A stretch of 47,699 nucleotides of DNA. Source: Atkinsonella hypoxylon. Lineage: Eukaryota > Ascomycota > Sordariomycetes > Hypocreales > Clavicipitaceae. The stretch spans positions 1-47,699 of the forward strand of contig JFHB01000229.1 of the NCBI GenBank assembly GCA_000729835.1, given 5' to 3'. The position numbers and the translations under genes were made by a program. How positions within the stretch are numbered: the stretch's first letter is position 1; every line of letters starts with the position of its first letter. Below the pieces are notes generated by a model. That model was given only the letters and a program-made list of their open reading frames with translations. It did no database searches and was not told the DNA's origin. This document shows positions 24,615 through 36,559 of this stretch, piece after piece.

Positions 24615-25197
24615 ATGTCTGACACCACGGCTGTGAACCAAGCTTATTTCGAGTAAGTCGCCTTCTGGATTATGCCTGCGGAACAGGGCTTCTATCAAGG
24701 GTAGGCGAGTACTCTGCCCATTTGCCTTCATCGAGGTACCGCTCTTTTCTGTGCCCTGGCCGGAGACTATTCGAACGACGGCTAATCGCTGAAGGCACTC
24801 GGTCCTCAACTTGTCCAGTGTGTTGGCATAGACATTGCCGAGTCCATGGTCGAACAATACAATGACCAGACAAGAAGCGAGGTACCCTCCATAGTCATGA
24901 CTGAGTTCCATCTTTCAAGCGTGGTTTTTTATTATTTTTATTATTTTTCTTCTTCTAGATTACGTGCACTGACGGTCGCTTACAGGGTTCGTCACAACGG
25001 GTTGCACACGTAGGCAATCTGATCTCGCCGGACGATCCCTCCCCCGCGGCATTCGCCTCGCCCGACTCCTTAGATCGAGGGGGCAACTTTGTGTGTTCGA
25101 TGAGGTTAGTCAGGATATCACTTTTGAGAATGCCCTCGGGTATGGGAAGCACATGATTCATAGGGTCTTTTTGGCCCGCGGCGAGAAGGCCTTGTGA
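24615..25197 (+). pseudogene. Internally deleted SAM-dependent methyltransferase
   Basis: Plus-strand pieces, in order, match a fungal class I methyltransferase. The start is MSDTTAVNQAYFE (24615-24653), ending in a GTAAGT donor. That donor runs straight into the SAM-binding motif I, LLDYACGTGLLSR (24659-24700), so the body of intron 1 and the next exon's beginning are missing. An intact-looking intron follows (24701-24794), then ALGPQLVQCVGIDIAESM with motif II (24795-24881), a second intron (24882-24985), then VGNLISPDDPSPAAFASP (about 25000-25070). Most of the core beta-sheet region that should follow is absent. After a frame change the typical end KHMIHRVFLARGEKAL and TGA occur at 25197. 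Deletions plus the frame change indicate a pseudogene. Original substrate unknown. It is convergent with the phosphatase gene downstream. Confidence 0.82.
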
Positions 25198-25921
25198 ATG
25201 GGTATGAAGACGTTGTTGGAGATGGATCAGGTGGATGTGTGGGATATGGTTGGCAGCTGGGATTATGAAACGTGGTGAAGACAATGTTTTTACTATACAT
25301 AGCTTTAAGCACACGAATGGTTGGAAACTAATTAGAAACACCTGCATGCTAAGAAGCTTCTGCTTCTGTTTTATCTTTTCAATCCCTTGCTTGTCATGAT
25401 AGACAGATATCTACATCTATACATGCGGGCAGCAATCATTCCACCCTTCGCTTCATCCAGATTTTCGACGCCGTCGAGCCACGAGAGGCATTGCAAGAAG
25501 ATCATGGAGAGTGGCTAGTATATATACATTGACAAAACAGTCTTTACGTAATTTGAAGTTCGTGGCAGGGATGATGCCATGTTTTGCACGAATAGCATTG
25601 TTCTACCCGTCGCCAAAAGACATGACATAAGCGAACAAGAGAGCGACGGAGTCGTCAACGGCAAGAAACGAATTGCGTATGTTGTATGACGGATGATAGT
25701 CCTATGGAAGGCTCCATTCTTTTTGTGCGTTCTTTGACATCGAGTCTGATTCGCATAATTACATTTAAAATGAAGCTTCCCGACCCGCGATAAACCTCTT
25801 CTTTATAACATGTCACTGCGGTACTCTGACTACAATGAGATTTGAGTCCATACCACATGTCACCTGTTTGACTCCATGTATCCATGTACATCTGATGATC
25901 CTGCGGGTTATGATGGGACGT
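25198..25921. other. Convergent intergenic region
   Basis: Lies between the end of the methyltransferase relic and the stop of the phosphatase gene. It should contain the phosphatase 3' UTR and poly(A) site. Open frames here have no domains. Confidence 0.5.
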
Positions 25922-27461
25922 CTATTTACCCTCGACATCCACTGCAAAAGCACTTCCCAGCAAAATCGCCGGCTCGTCAATATTGTGGTGCTCATAGCTA
26001 GGGCATTTCAGTCAATCAGTCAGCAACTCGAGGTTCGACTCGCTGTCTTCTTTGCAAAGGAGAACCTATACCTTAATGTGCCTACACCCCCTGCCTCGAG
26101 TAAGAACGCCGGTCCGTCCTGCAGAGACTTGCCAGCCCATCGCATAGCCAGGGCACGCAGAATGTGACCATGAGCGACGATCAACACGTCCCCATGTACA
26201 TCTGTGTCCTTGGACTTTTCCATTGCTGGCTTGTGCCACTTCTGGCGGATCTCATTGATGAGTCGGTCGAGTCTCTCTGTGATTTGCTCAGGGCTCCTGT
26301 GCGGATGCAGTTAACAGGAATGCCAAGCCATGCGCAAACAAAGGAGGAAGCCATGCGTATAATGGAACACCACTCTATGCGGAGACGGAAACGGCATAAT
26401 GAAAAGCTCATGTTGCTTACTCTCCACTGGGACATCCGTCCCTCCAGATATCCCAGGTACCCTCAATTCCCTTCTCGGCTCGGATTTGGCGAATTTCAGG
26501 AGAGGTGATGCCCTCGTAGTCACCGTAATCCCACTCTCGCACTTCTTCTCTGACCTCGATCCTCGCACGACATTGCAAACTGTTCGGCTCCTTCGGCCCG
26601 TGTGCTTGCCACGGCAGATCGCCCAAGAATCCCAGATTCATCAACTCGAACGTTCTTTGAGCGCGTCTTCTCGGCGAGACGTAGCTGTCGTGCGATGAAA
26701 GCCAGTTAGCCTCTCACTTGAATCCCGATTCCGTGCCATGCAGGACGCAAAGCTTGTTTTCTCAAAATTTTTCCAAAGGATTGCATGGCTGCAGATCAAA
26801 CACGTCTGATAGCATCATTGCCCCGTCATGTACTTGATGAGGTGACAAAGGAGCCCTAACCGATGGCGCCGATCCATCACAGGTGTGTCGAGGGAGTTGC
26901 ACTGCATATGTATCCGTTTCGCCTTGCCAGCACCTCTCACCCCCTGGCCAAGCCATCACTGTCTGTCTACTGACGATTTGGGTAAATGATTGCGTAGGGC
27001 GGGGTCGTATTCCACATCGAGTGAGCAGTACGAAGTCCTTATATTCATATTTCCCTGCCCATATAGAAGAGCTTTGGACGCCACCGTGGTCGGACTAGAT
27101 GCAGAAGTCGGGATGGTCCGCGTCAAACATACATGAGAACCATCCGTCCCGAGGCCCGAGTCACGGGGAAATGGATAAGGAGGCTGGCATGTGCGCTCTA
27201 ACAGACGGGCTCGTGAGGATAACGAGCGACAATACGCGAAACCACAGATGAGGATTGAAACGTATGAAGCAGCTCGACCTACATGTGGACCAGCTTGTGA
27301 GGAACAATCAATCGGTCAGGTCCAACGAGGGCCTTCCCAGTTGCGCGCACTCTCTTCTCTCCATCAGCTGTAAGGGGAATGTCAGTACGGCCTGTGTGCT
27401 TGCCGCTGAGGGACCACTCTGTCTCGCCATGACGGACAAGAAAGAGACGAGGGGTTGTCAT
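25922..27461 (-). CDS. SHB17: Histidine phosphatase, sedoheptulose-1,7-bisphosphatase type, four exons, 247 aa
   Basis: A member of the phosphoglycerate-mutase-like histidine phosphatases, closest in layout to yeast Shb17, which dephosphorylates sedoheptulose 1,7-bisphosphate in riboneogenesis in the cytosol. Exons: 27461-27283, 26684-26421, 26296-26072 and 25997-25922 (TAG). Introns: 27282-26685 (598 bp, GTAGGT..CAG), 26420-26297 (124 bp, GTAAGC..CAG) and 26071-25998 (74 bp, GTATAG..TAG). All junctions preserve frame and family text. The RHGETEWS motif places the phospho-accepting His at 11. REWDYGDYEG supplies the likely acid Glu110, WDIWRDGCPSGE follows at 137-148, and AHGH puts the second His at 190. 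The protein ends LLEAGGVGTLSYEHHNIDEP and a short tail. Yeast Shb17 is 271 aa, so length is normal. The first intron is unusually long for these fungi. The gene begins about 450 bp from the repeat block. Orthology is by motif and is not tested against paralogues. Confidence 0.9.
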
Positions 27462-27904
27462 TTCCGTGATTGCAGTCCGTTGAGTAGAGTACTGCTGCTT
27501 GATGGTACTCTTATCGTAGGAGGGGATGCGGTCGTGCGGTGGTCGTTACGCAGGGACTTTTTCAAATTGAACGGAGAAAGCTCGCAACTCGAATTCGGGA
27601 GAAGGGCGACAAGACAGGCAAGTCGAATCCGAATGCATATCCGTTGTGAGGAAAAACGACGCGAAAGAGGATTGATAAGACATAGAGGGGCTAACTACCT
27701 ACCTACCTACGGAATAGGTAGATGAATCCGTCCAAAGCTCATGTGGATCTGAAAGTCGTCATCAGTGATCACGGGAAATAGCATTAGCGTCAGCGTCAGC
27801 GTCCGGCTGTCCCTATCGGGGAGCGAAACGGGTGTACAGTAAATCTCAGGTCCAGCGTATGTGTAGATTAGTCCAGAGTGGAGCCAGAGCGGGTGTAGAT
27901 TTAG
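27462..27904 (-). promoter_or_regulatory. Upstream region of the SHB17-type gene, squeezed against repeats
   Basis: No coding signal. It contains a short ACCT tetranucleotide run (27696-27712) and a GCGTCA repeat (27786-27803). All promoter elements of the phosphatase must lie here or within the AT-rich repeats beyond. No specific site can be named. Confidence 0.35.
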
Positions 27905-28394
27905 GCAGAATAGCATATACTTAGCATATACTAGGTATATGTAGACAATATAGTATTAATTTTATCCAATATTAGCAGGGATTACATTAGCCTCTAACTA
28001 TAAGCTTACTTTCTTTTACCTCTTTTTCTTTCTTTTTTTCCTTCTTTCTATATTATTATTATACCTAATAAGAAGGATTTAGCTATTATTATATTATATA
28101 TATTAAATTATTATATAAATTATATTAATATCTTTTATAGTATTAATATTTTAATGTATTCTATTAATACCTTTACCTCTACCTCTACCTAATATATTAA
28201 TTAAAAGCAATTATATATGTCGGGAGACCAAGGGTTAAATTTATACTCCTTCGAGTCAGCCCTACGACCAGTTCACTAGTGCACTAGTATTTACATCAAA
28301 GAGGTTTAAATTCGGTTATCTAGGAGTTATATCTAACTAGCAAAAGAGGCTATATTATATACCCCGTTAGATGCCTTATATGCCTTAGGTATAG
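27905..28394. other. AT-rich margin of the repeat block
   Basis: TA-dense text with one less damaged patch at about 28219-28285 beginning TGTCGGGAGACC. No LTR pair or protein motif could be assigned. It may be part of a further eroded element outside copia-1. Confidence 0.45.
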
Positions 28395-28532
28395 TGTTGT
28401 GTAAAGGGGGAATTAAGGGGTATTAGTGACCCTAATATAAGTGGAGACTAATGTGCAAATATAACTAATTAGCAGTTGTATCTACTTATACAGGCGCTAG
28501 AATTACACAATAGAGTTATAACAATTCTAACA
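28395..28532 (-). repeat. 3' LTR of copia-1 (138 bp)
   Basis: Read on the minus strand it starts TGTTAGAATTG and ends CACAACA, a TG..CA LTR with inverted ends TGTT/AACA. The minus-strand sequence just before it (28533-28550) is a purine-rich tract, AAAAAGAGAGACTAC, serving as the polypurine tract. The 5' LTR of the same element was not found in the window. Confidence 0.75.
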
Positions 28533-30055
28533 CTAGTAGTCTCTCTTTTTATTGTACTAGTAGAGTAACTTTAATAGTTACAGTAATAATAAAATAGATT
28601 AAAGGAATAAATAATAATAAATCTAATATTCTTCTGCCTTAATTTATAGGTCTCTTTACCTAGCCTTTTACCTATATATTAACCTTATTGTTATTAATAA
28701 AGGATTTAAGAGTCTTATTTAGCGTTACTTTTGTTATTAAATTAGCAATATTATCTTTACTATTAATCTAATAGATTTTATTAATTTTGCGCCTTTTATA
28801 TAATTAATATAGCGCTATAATATTAATTATTAATCTCTTTTCCTTTATTATACTAAGCTTTATAAGGTATTTATACAATAAGAATAAATTTATATAGACT
28901 ACTAGTAGAATTAGCAGTATCTATAGCTACTTTATTACTATATTTAATGTAGTGCTAATAGTATATAATATATTTACGCCTTACACTATACTATATAGTT
29001 CTAATATAAGCGTGCTCCTTATAACTCTTTTACTTTTAATAGAGCTATATATAATAATATTGCCTTTTATTATAAATTTAGCGTTCTCTTTATAAGCTTC
29101 TTTATTGCTTAAGATAATTATATATTCTATCTAGAAGCTTAAATCTTTATTATTTATAAAGGATTTATTAATAAATATATATAATTTAGTAAAGGGAAGG
29201 TCTATTAAGATATATTGTAATCTATAGGTTTAGTTATTAATTTACTATTAAAGCCTCTTATTTAGTTACTTAATATTGTTAATTGTAATATCTTACTGTT
29301 ATATAGCAACAGAAAGGTTAAATATAGCTTTTAGTTAATAGATTATAGCAATATATATACTGTAAGCTTATTGCTTAATATACTATTGTTTTATTAAATC
29401 TATATTAGCACTAGTAGTATTAATAGGTTAAATTCTCTTGCTTTAACCTTTCTAGTAAAGAGTTAAAGTGCTGTTAGATTTAGTTAATATATATCTATTA
29501 AAAATTAGTAGTGTTTCTACTGTTAAGCTTTACTTTAGTTTTACAGTAAAATTAGCTTTCTATAGTTTAGATTCCTTACAGTTAAAGAAGGTTCTATTGC
29601 TTAGTTCTAGTGTATTATTAGTCTATATTCTAACAATTCTAAAGTAGTTATTGTTATTTAATATTAGTAAGTAGAGGTTATATATTAATGTAACTATACT
29701 TAAGTTATTATAGTAGTAGCAAAAGTATATAGACTACTAATGTATACCTACTTTAGCGATTCTATATAGAGGCTTAATTACTTCTATTACTGTATTATAA
29801 GGATATAGGTATTTAATTTAGTTAGGAAGTTATACAATAATTAATCTATTTAAATTAGTGTTAAATTGTATATAAGCCTATATAATATTGTAGATCTATA
29901 AGATAATATTGCATTATTAAAGAGATAGAGCTAGTGCTATAATTAAGCGTTAACTAGCTTATTAAATTGTTAGGGATTGCGTTAAAATTAACAATTTATT
30001 GCTGTTATTATATCCTTAAATAACTAGTCTTAACTTCTTATATAGTAATGTAGTT
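28533..30055 (-). pseudogene. Copia-1 pol, 3' part: reverse transcriptase palm and RNase H end
   Basis: This is the second half of a Ty1/copia polyprotein split by the gypsy insertion. Minus-strand text right after the insertion point resumes the reverse transcriptase (RLVI, stop for Gln, GY, then ILTQS). It runs through AYIQFNTNLNRLI at about 29840-29880 and the catalytic box, which reads TNNT at 29622-29611 where family members have TDDT. The C-terminal region (KDNIANLITKVTLNKTL, about 28765-28675) is the end of the copia RNase H domain. Gln codons are TAA/TAG throughout. Non-functional. Confidence 0.82.
30050..30055. other. Target-site duplication of the gypsy element, left copy
   Basis: GTAGTT directly abuts the left LTR. 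The same six bases abut the right LTR at 41789-41794, and removing the element plus one copy rejoins the copia-1 frame. Confidence 0.85.
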
Positions 30056-30538
30056 TGTCGACTCAAAACCAAACCCCTAAATAACTATGCAGCCTATGCT
30101 AAAGCAGGTAACAATATAGCGTACATTAAGATCGAAGAGGATCAGTAAAGAGCGAGATATTTAATAGTGTATACTATTAAACAATAGCAGGTAAGAAGAT
30201 TAAATAGTTAGAAAAGGCAGAAATAAAATATTAATTGCAGCTTAAAAGATATATATATACAAAAGAAGCTAAATGTACTAAAGAGTTAGAGAAAGTGTTA
30301 CTAGCAGTAAAGTAATATTTCTTAAGCGTTAAGTATTATAAATTAAAGTAGGCTAAAAGATATTAATTAATTAAAAGAGTAAAAGCCTAAAAAGAGTTAG
30401 CAGAAGCTGCTTATGCACTTACTTACTTTTACTATCTATATACCTAAGAGATATATACTCTTATAGAGAAAAATCTATATATAGTATCCCTTATAAAGCT
30501 AATATAAGAGCGTAAGGGAGTAACCCTACTGCAATATA
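30056..30538 (-). repeat. 3' LTR of the gypsy element (copy A, 483 bp)
   Basis: Plus-strand ends are TGTCGAC and GCAATATA, the latter a mutated GCGACACA. It aligns along its length with copies B (41306-41788) and C (46189-46674, inverted). On the element's strand it is preceded by the purine tract CTAAAGAGGTAT (30550-30539). Its outer edge, next to copia-1, keeps more C and G than its inner edge. Confidence 0.88.
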
Positions 30539-33500
30539 ATACCTCTTTAGTTATAAATAAGCTTATAAAGTAAGACTTATAAGTAACTTAACCCTTTAGC
30601 TAATTCCCTTAATCCTAAAGTCTTAATTCTCTTATTTTCTATAATAGCTTTAGCGTCTTTAGCGTATATAGTAGCGTCTCTCTTACTAGTAATAGCGTCC
30701 TTATAGCTAAGCGCTTTCCTTTATAATAAGTAACTCTTTCTTAGTAATTTACACTTTATTTAGTTGCTCTAGATATAATTAAATAGTATCTTTTATTTAC
30801 CTTAATTATCTCTTGCTAAGCGCTAAAATAGAAAAGAGCTAGTAGTATAATACTAAGGTTTATATTAATAATAGAATTATAGGCTATTATAGGTTGTTTA
30901 GTAATATATCTTTAAGCTAATGCTTCTATTTAATCCTTTATAGTGTAGTATTCTTTAGCTTTAAGCGCTTATTTTACTGCTCTTATAATCTCTTTATCCC
31001 TTTACCTAGATTTCTGCTTCTACACTAATAGCTCTATAAAACGTAAAAATAGCAGCTAATACTTTAAGTTCTATAATTATTGCAAAAGCTAGTTCTTACT
31101 GTAAGATTCTATTTAATCTTTTTATATAAGATCTTATAGTATACTAGAAATTCTAGTAAAAACCTCTAAATTATCTAGCAGTAGTAATAATAAAGAGCTT
31201 TATAAATTAATTGTAGGCTATAGTAGTACCTTAAATATTACAATTAAAGACTTCTTTTATACAAAAGAGAGCAGCTTATAATATATAAAAGCCTAGCTAG
31301 GCTTACTTATCTATGTTAAAAGATATAAACGCTATTCCCTTACTATTATTACTGCTTTAATAGTTCTATTATAGATAATAGAATTACTATTAAACTAAAT
31401 AGCAGCAATAAACTAATTCTCCTAAAGTTATATAAGCATTTATTTATTAACCTCTATTAACTATTTAATTACTTAATTATAATTGCTTAAGGTAAATTTC
31501 TAGGCATTAAGCTCCTTTAGAATAGAAATTCTACTACTAGTTATCTATAAGTAATATCTTAAAATAAAATGCTTTATAGTATCTTTCTAGAGGTAGCTAA
31601 GGTTAAAGCCTATAGTTTTAGCTTTTTTAATAACTATATACCTATTTATAAAACTAAGCTTATTTACTGCTATTATATATAGAACTATTATAACTCTATT
31701 AGTACCTTTACAGTAGTTATAAAACTAATTAATAAAGTTATTAGTTATAACTTAGTTATAAAGGTACAGTTTAAATTTATTCTTTAATGTTTAAGTAATT
31801 CTATAGTTGCTATATTAAGTGTAAGGTATATTATATAAGCTATTGCTAATAAGATTAATTAGAAGATACTTAACTAAACAATAAAGTATCTATATTAAGA
31901 AGAATAAATAGGTATATCTATATTCCTAGTTACTTTTCTACTTATAATATAGTACTAAAATTGCCTAGAATAGGTATAAATACTAAAGAAGCTATAAAGT
32001 TTATACTTAACTATAAACTGCAGCTTTAAACCTTTTAATTCTACCTTTAAGTTCTATATTAAAGTAATAATAGTATTCCTTTAAGTAATTAAAGATAAAA
32101 TAAGTTTAGTAGTTATTAAAGAAGAGAAAGCTAATAATAAGTCTTTATTTACTTATTTTGTTATATAAGGCAGAAGGGTTATAGCTTATATTATAACAGT
32201 AGAAAATAAGTTAAAACCTATCTTTAATCCTATATACCTTTTAACCTATAAGTCTTATAATTTTATATTAGTTTATCTCTTCTATATTAATTATAAAAGA
32301 CTCCTTAAAGATAACTACTGTATACTTAATCCTATAAGTAATAATCCTTACTATAGCAGTAAGCTAGAATTAATTTAACTATCTATAATAAGTCTTTTGC
32401 TTAAAGGACTTTATTAGAAAGCTATAAACATTATTAAGATAATTAAACTAGATTACTAAACTCTAGCTAGGCTACATTAACTCTATAAGCCTAAAGTTAT
32501 CTAAATTATAATTCTAATAAAGTAGTAAGCTAAAAGGAGGCTACTTAAAACATTATTAAAAGAGAGGCAGCTAGCGCTTATAGAGCTTCTTAAGAGGTAA
32601 ATCTACTTAATCTTACTCTTCTATATAAAAGAAATTACTAACTAGCTTATAGACTTACACTATAATATAGTATATTAGTAGGTTCCTTAACGTTCTAAAG
32701 TAATATATTTATCCCTTATATATAACTCTAAAGCTAGTCTTAGAAATAGGTTTTTAGTATTTATTTTCTATTTTAGTAGTAGAGATTAAATAGCTTTTAA
32801 AAAATTTAAAGGTAAAAAAAAGCTTAAGTAAGTACTTATAATAAAAATATTATAAGAATAAAGGAATAAAGAGAGAGAGAGAGTAGAAATATAGGCTATA
32901 TTATAGCTAGCATTATCTTAATAAATCCTTAGTTAATAGCTGTTTATAATTATTATAATTTAGTAAAGGCTAATAGTAAATATATACTAAAACTCTAATA
33001 GCTATAAACTTATTAAGTAATTTATAATATTCTTTCTAACTAATTATATTTATCTTCCTTCTTTCTTTTTATAACTACCTTTCTATATAGCTTCTTTCTT
33101 ATTGTTTTTATTAGTACCTTTAATTATTTAATTATAGCTAAAAAGCTTCCTTAAAACTATAAAGATCTTATAAATATATAGAATATTATTAGTAAAAAAA
33201 TCCCTCTTACTGCTCTCTTTTATTAAGTTACTCTCTCTTAGAATAGTTAAATAAATATCTTTCCTTTAATAACGCTTATTAATATAGTAAGTCTTTTATA
33301 AAAAAGCTTTTAATTATACTTCTATTCTCTTATTATACTAATAAACCTTAACTCCTTAGTATAAATTTACCTTTAAGCTTTAAGTCTATAGAGGTAATAA
33401 TATTAGTGCTAATAGATACTTAATATACACTAAAGTTACTTTTTAATAGAGTTCTATACCTAATATACCTCTAAGAGCTATTAAATTCTTTTATAATTAA

Positions 33501-34200
33501 AATCTTAAAGCTTAGTTTATTAATAGTACTATAAGAGAAAACTCTCTTTTATATAAGGTTGCACTAGAATTAAATATTAAGAACTTTATCTTTATCTTAA
33601 CTAAAATAGCTTATCCTTATAGATATTTCTATTATATACTTATTAATTATTAAGAGTGCTATAAAGCCCTTTTAATCTTATTCTTTAGTAAAGAGAATAG
33701 TGTATTTTGCTCTTATTATATTAATATATATCTTTAAATAGTTACCTTATTTAAGGAATATATCTACTTTTTATTTTACAGCTGTACCTCTCTTAAGAAT
33801 ATCTATAGCAGCTTATATAGCAATTACATCTAGAGTAGCTCTACTGCTGTAAGCTATAAATAGTAATTTGCAAAAGGTTATAGTAACTATAGCTAGATTT
33901 ACTATAATGCTTCTTTTATAATGTTTTAGGGTAAAGACTAAGTAGATTAACTATTTATTCTTCTAAGGCTCTAGAAGGTCCTTTATAAAGATCTTTCTCC
34001 CTTTATAGTAGTTAATATTCCTTACTCTTTCCCTTAAACATTAGAACTACTAGAATTTCACTAGAAAATTAGGTATAAATTGCTTAAGTTAAAAGATAAA
34101 AAATAAAAAAAGGGTAAAAGCTAAGCAACCTCTTTAGTTAAAATAGAATAGAACTATACTTATTTTTAGTAGTTTTTAAAAACTTTTTATATATTCTATT
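30539..34200. other. Unassigned internal segment of the gypsy element
   Basis: The segment lies between integrase and the 3' LTR. Heavily TA-converted text yields stop-interrupted frames on both strands. A plus-strand frame at about 31150-32050 and another at about 32090-32950 give Lys/Arg/Leu-rich protein-like text, but the minus strand is also arguable, and stop density is close to that expected by chance for such composition. It may be an extra open reading frame, a nested element or captured DNA. Confidence 0.4.
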
Positions 34201-34699
34201 TAATCTAGGTTTATAGTCTTAATTCTAATTAGCTTTAAATCTCTAAATAATCTTAATATACTATTATTAAATCTTAGTTAGTCTTAAATATATAAATAAA
34301 TAAACTTAATCTCTTTTCTCTCTAAAGCTAAAGATATAAGGACTACAGTATTAGCTTTTATAAAAGCTATAATAAGTTATATATTCTAGTAAAGTTATAG
34401 GTAAATTACTAAGATTAAATAATATTATTAATCTCCTTATAGCTTCTGCGCTCTTCTTTAGGTATTACTAGTAAATAAACTTCTATTATATACTTTAGAT
34501 AATATTATAGTAAAAGGTTTACTTTAGCGTTATTATCCTTAAAATCCTTTTTTTAGTAACACTATAATATATAGTCTTTAGAAACTATTTAATCTAATAT
34601 ATTATACTAAGCATTAGTAAGCTGCAATTTATTAGTATTTTACTTAAAGTTGCTAGTGTTTTTACTATACTAAGCAGTATATTATAGAGTATAGAGCTA

Positions 34700-35900
34700 T
34701 TTATTAGCAGTAGAAGTCCACTATCCCTTTAGATTAAGCTTAAACTTCTTAATATAATCCCTAAAAATAGTTTTATTAAGCACTATACTATCTAGGGTCT
34801 TTAAACAGTAAGCGCTAATAACTTTTGCTTAGCTATACACTTTAAAAGGACTATTCTATTATATTACTAACTTCTTCTTTATTAATATATCTATAACTCT
34901 TTATATATTATATATAAGAACTAGATCTCCTAAAACTAATTAATCTTTCTCCTTTTATAATAATACCTCTTAGCTTTAGTTTATTTAATTAGCTAAGTAT
35001 TGCTTAAATATAAAGACTTTTATATAAGCCTTCTAGATATTTACTTCCTTTTGTTCTAGCATCTTAACTCTTACTTTAAAGAGATTCTATATTATTATAA
35101 CTTCTAACTAATTAATTAACCTCTAAGTAGGAAATTTAACTTCTAAAGGAAAGATAAGCTTTTAACTATAAATTAGGTAGAAAGCAGATTTACTATATAA
35201 TACTTATATAGCTATATAGTTTACTAATAGTGCCTTATTTAGTAATTTAAACTACTTTCTATTAAAACCTTCTATCTTTAAAAGAGTAAATATAAGCGTT
35301 TAATAACTAGCTTTAATAGGTAAATTAGCTTTTAAATTATACACTAATGTCTTAATCCCTTTAATCTTAATAGCTTTAACTACTTTTTTAAGATTTCTAT
35401 ATATTTTTAGCTCTTTATTAAAAACTAGAAATTAAAAGACTTTAAATTATATAATTAGTTTTACTAGAAACTTCTAAATAACTATAATATTAGTATACTA
35501 TATAGAGTGTGCTTCTACCTATTTAATAAGGTTATATCTTGCTTCTAAAAGGTACTTAAAACTATAATTAAGTAGTATATATTAGGTGTTAATATATATT
35601 TTACTTATTAGGTTGCCTAAAGCTACTAGTATTAATAATTCTTTAGGCCTCTAAGGAGTAAACTTTTAGTATACCTTATAATAGAAAATTATTACTTAAA
35701 CTATATTCTAGAGTTCTTTCTAAAAGTACTTAATTCTAGCTATTTAAAATATAACTTCTATACCTTTATAACCTATTTACTTATATAAAGTCTTAATAAT
35801 CTTCTTTTATTACATTAAGTTTTTAATAACTAAAGTAAAACCCTTTATTATACTAGTTAGTCTCTTCTACAATAGGCCTTTATCTAAGAAGTATTACTTA
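34700..35900 (-). pseudogene. Gypsy integrase region
   Basis: Minus-strand text matches the integrase core of fungal Ty3/gypsy elements: KYLLEARYNLI at about 35560-35520, a segment ending NLKKVVKAIKIKGIKTL, and YNLKANLPIKASY at about 35345-35290, where the family has a Y-HP-ANG-VE box. The catalytic Glu of that box reads Lys. Stops replace Gln or Trp at several points. Edges are estimated. Confidence 0.75.
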
Positions 35901-35999
35901 GCACTTATATAAAGTTACTTATACTTACTCTTATTTAAATTAAATAGTCTTTATAATATTAAAAGGAAATCTATAATTTATTAAGTTCTAGAAGTGCAG

Positions 36000-36510
36000 T
36001 ATACTCTATTGTATAGCTAAATCTTATTAACGTTAAGCTATAGGTTAATAAAATCTTTAATATTCCCTTTAGCTACCTTATTTAATATATTAAAAGGCCT
36101 ACCTTCTTTATATAATAAAGTATTAGCTATTTTATTCTTTTCTCCTAGAATATACCTAGCTATAAAATTAAATAGTATAATATAACTAATCTATTGTATA
36201 ATAAGTGCACTTAGAATATTATTAATAGCGCTATTAAGCTAATATATAAGCACCTAAGAATTAGTCTTTAGAGTAAAGAGAACTCTATAGAGATAAATTT
36301 ATAGCCTTCTTAATGTATAAATAATAGCTCTATATTCCTACTTTATCTTATTATACTTAATTTCTAAATTACTTTAATATCTACTTTTATATTGCATAAG
36401 GTGTTATTACTTATTAATAATTTACATTAAAACTACTTCTTATTCTTTTAAGCTTATATTAACTATTAATATAATTTCCCTAGCGCTTAAGCTAAGATTA
36501 ATTATTATAA
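36000..36510 (-). pseudogene. Gypsy RNase H region
   Basis: Text in order: VLIIINLSLSA, where the first catalytic Asp reads Asn (AAT at 36499-36497), then LRRL-IYLYRVLFTLKTNS, QLNSA-NNILSALI, SYIILFNFIARYILGEKNKIA and NTLL--EGRPFNIL. This is the usual run of a Ty3-type RNase H ending at the GE-N-ADALSR box. It follows directly on the reverse transcriptase. Confidence 0.8.
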
Positions 36511-36559
36511 GAACTAGTGTAGTTATTATTATATACTTAAGAACCTCTATAGCGTTCTT

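Noticed and set aside
24516..25347. Minus frames of 131 and 130 codons
   Set aside because: They are shadows on the opposite strand of the methyltransferase relic, whose motifs read on the plus strand.
25655..25995. Minus frames just below the phosphatase stop
   Set aside because: They lie in its 3' flank or are out-of-frame readings of its last exon. No independent coding signal.
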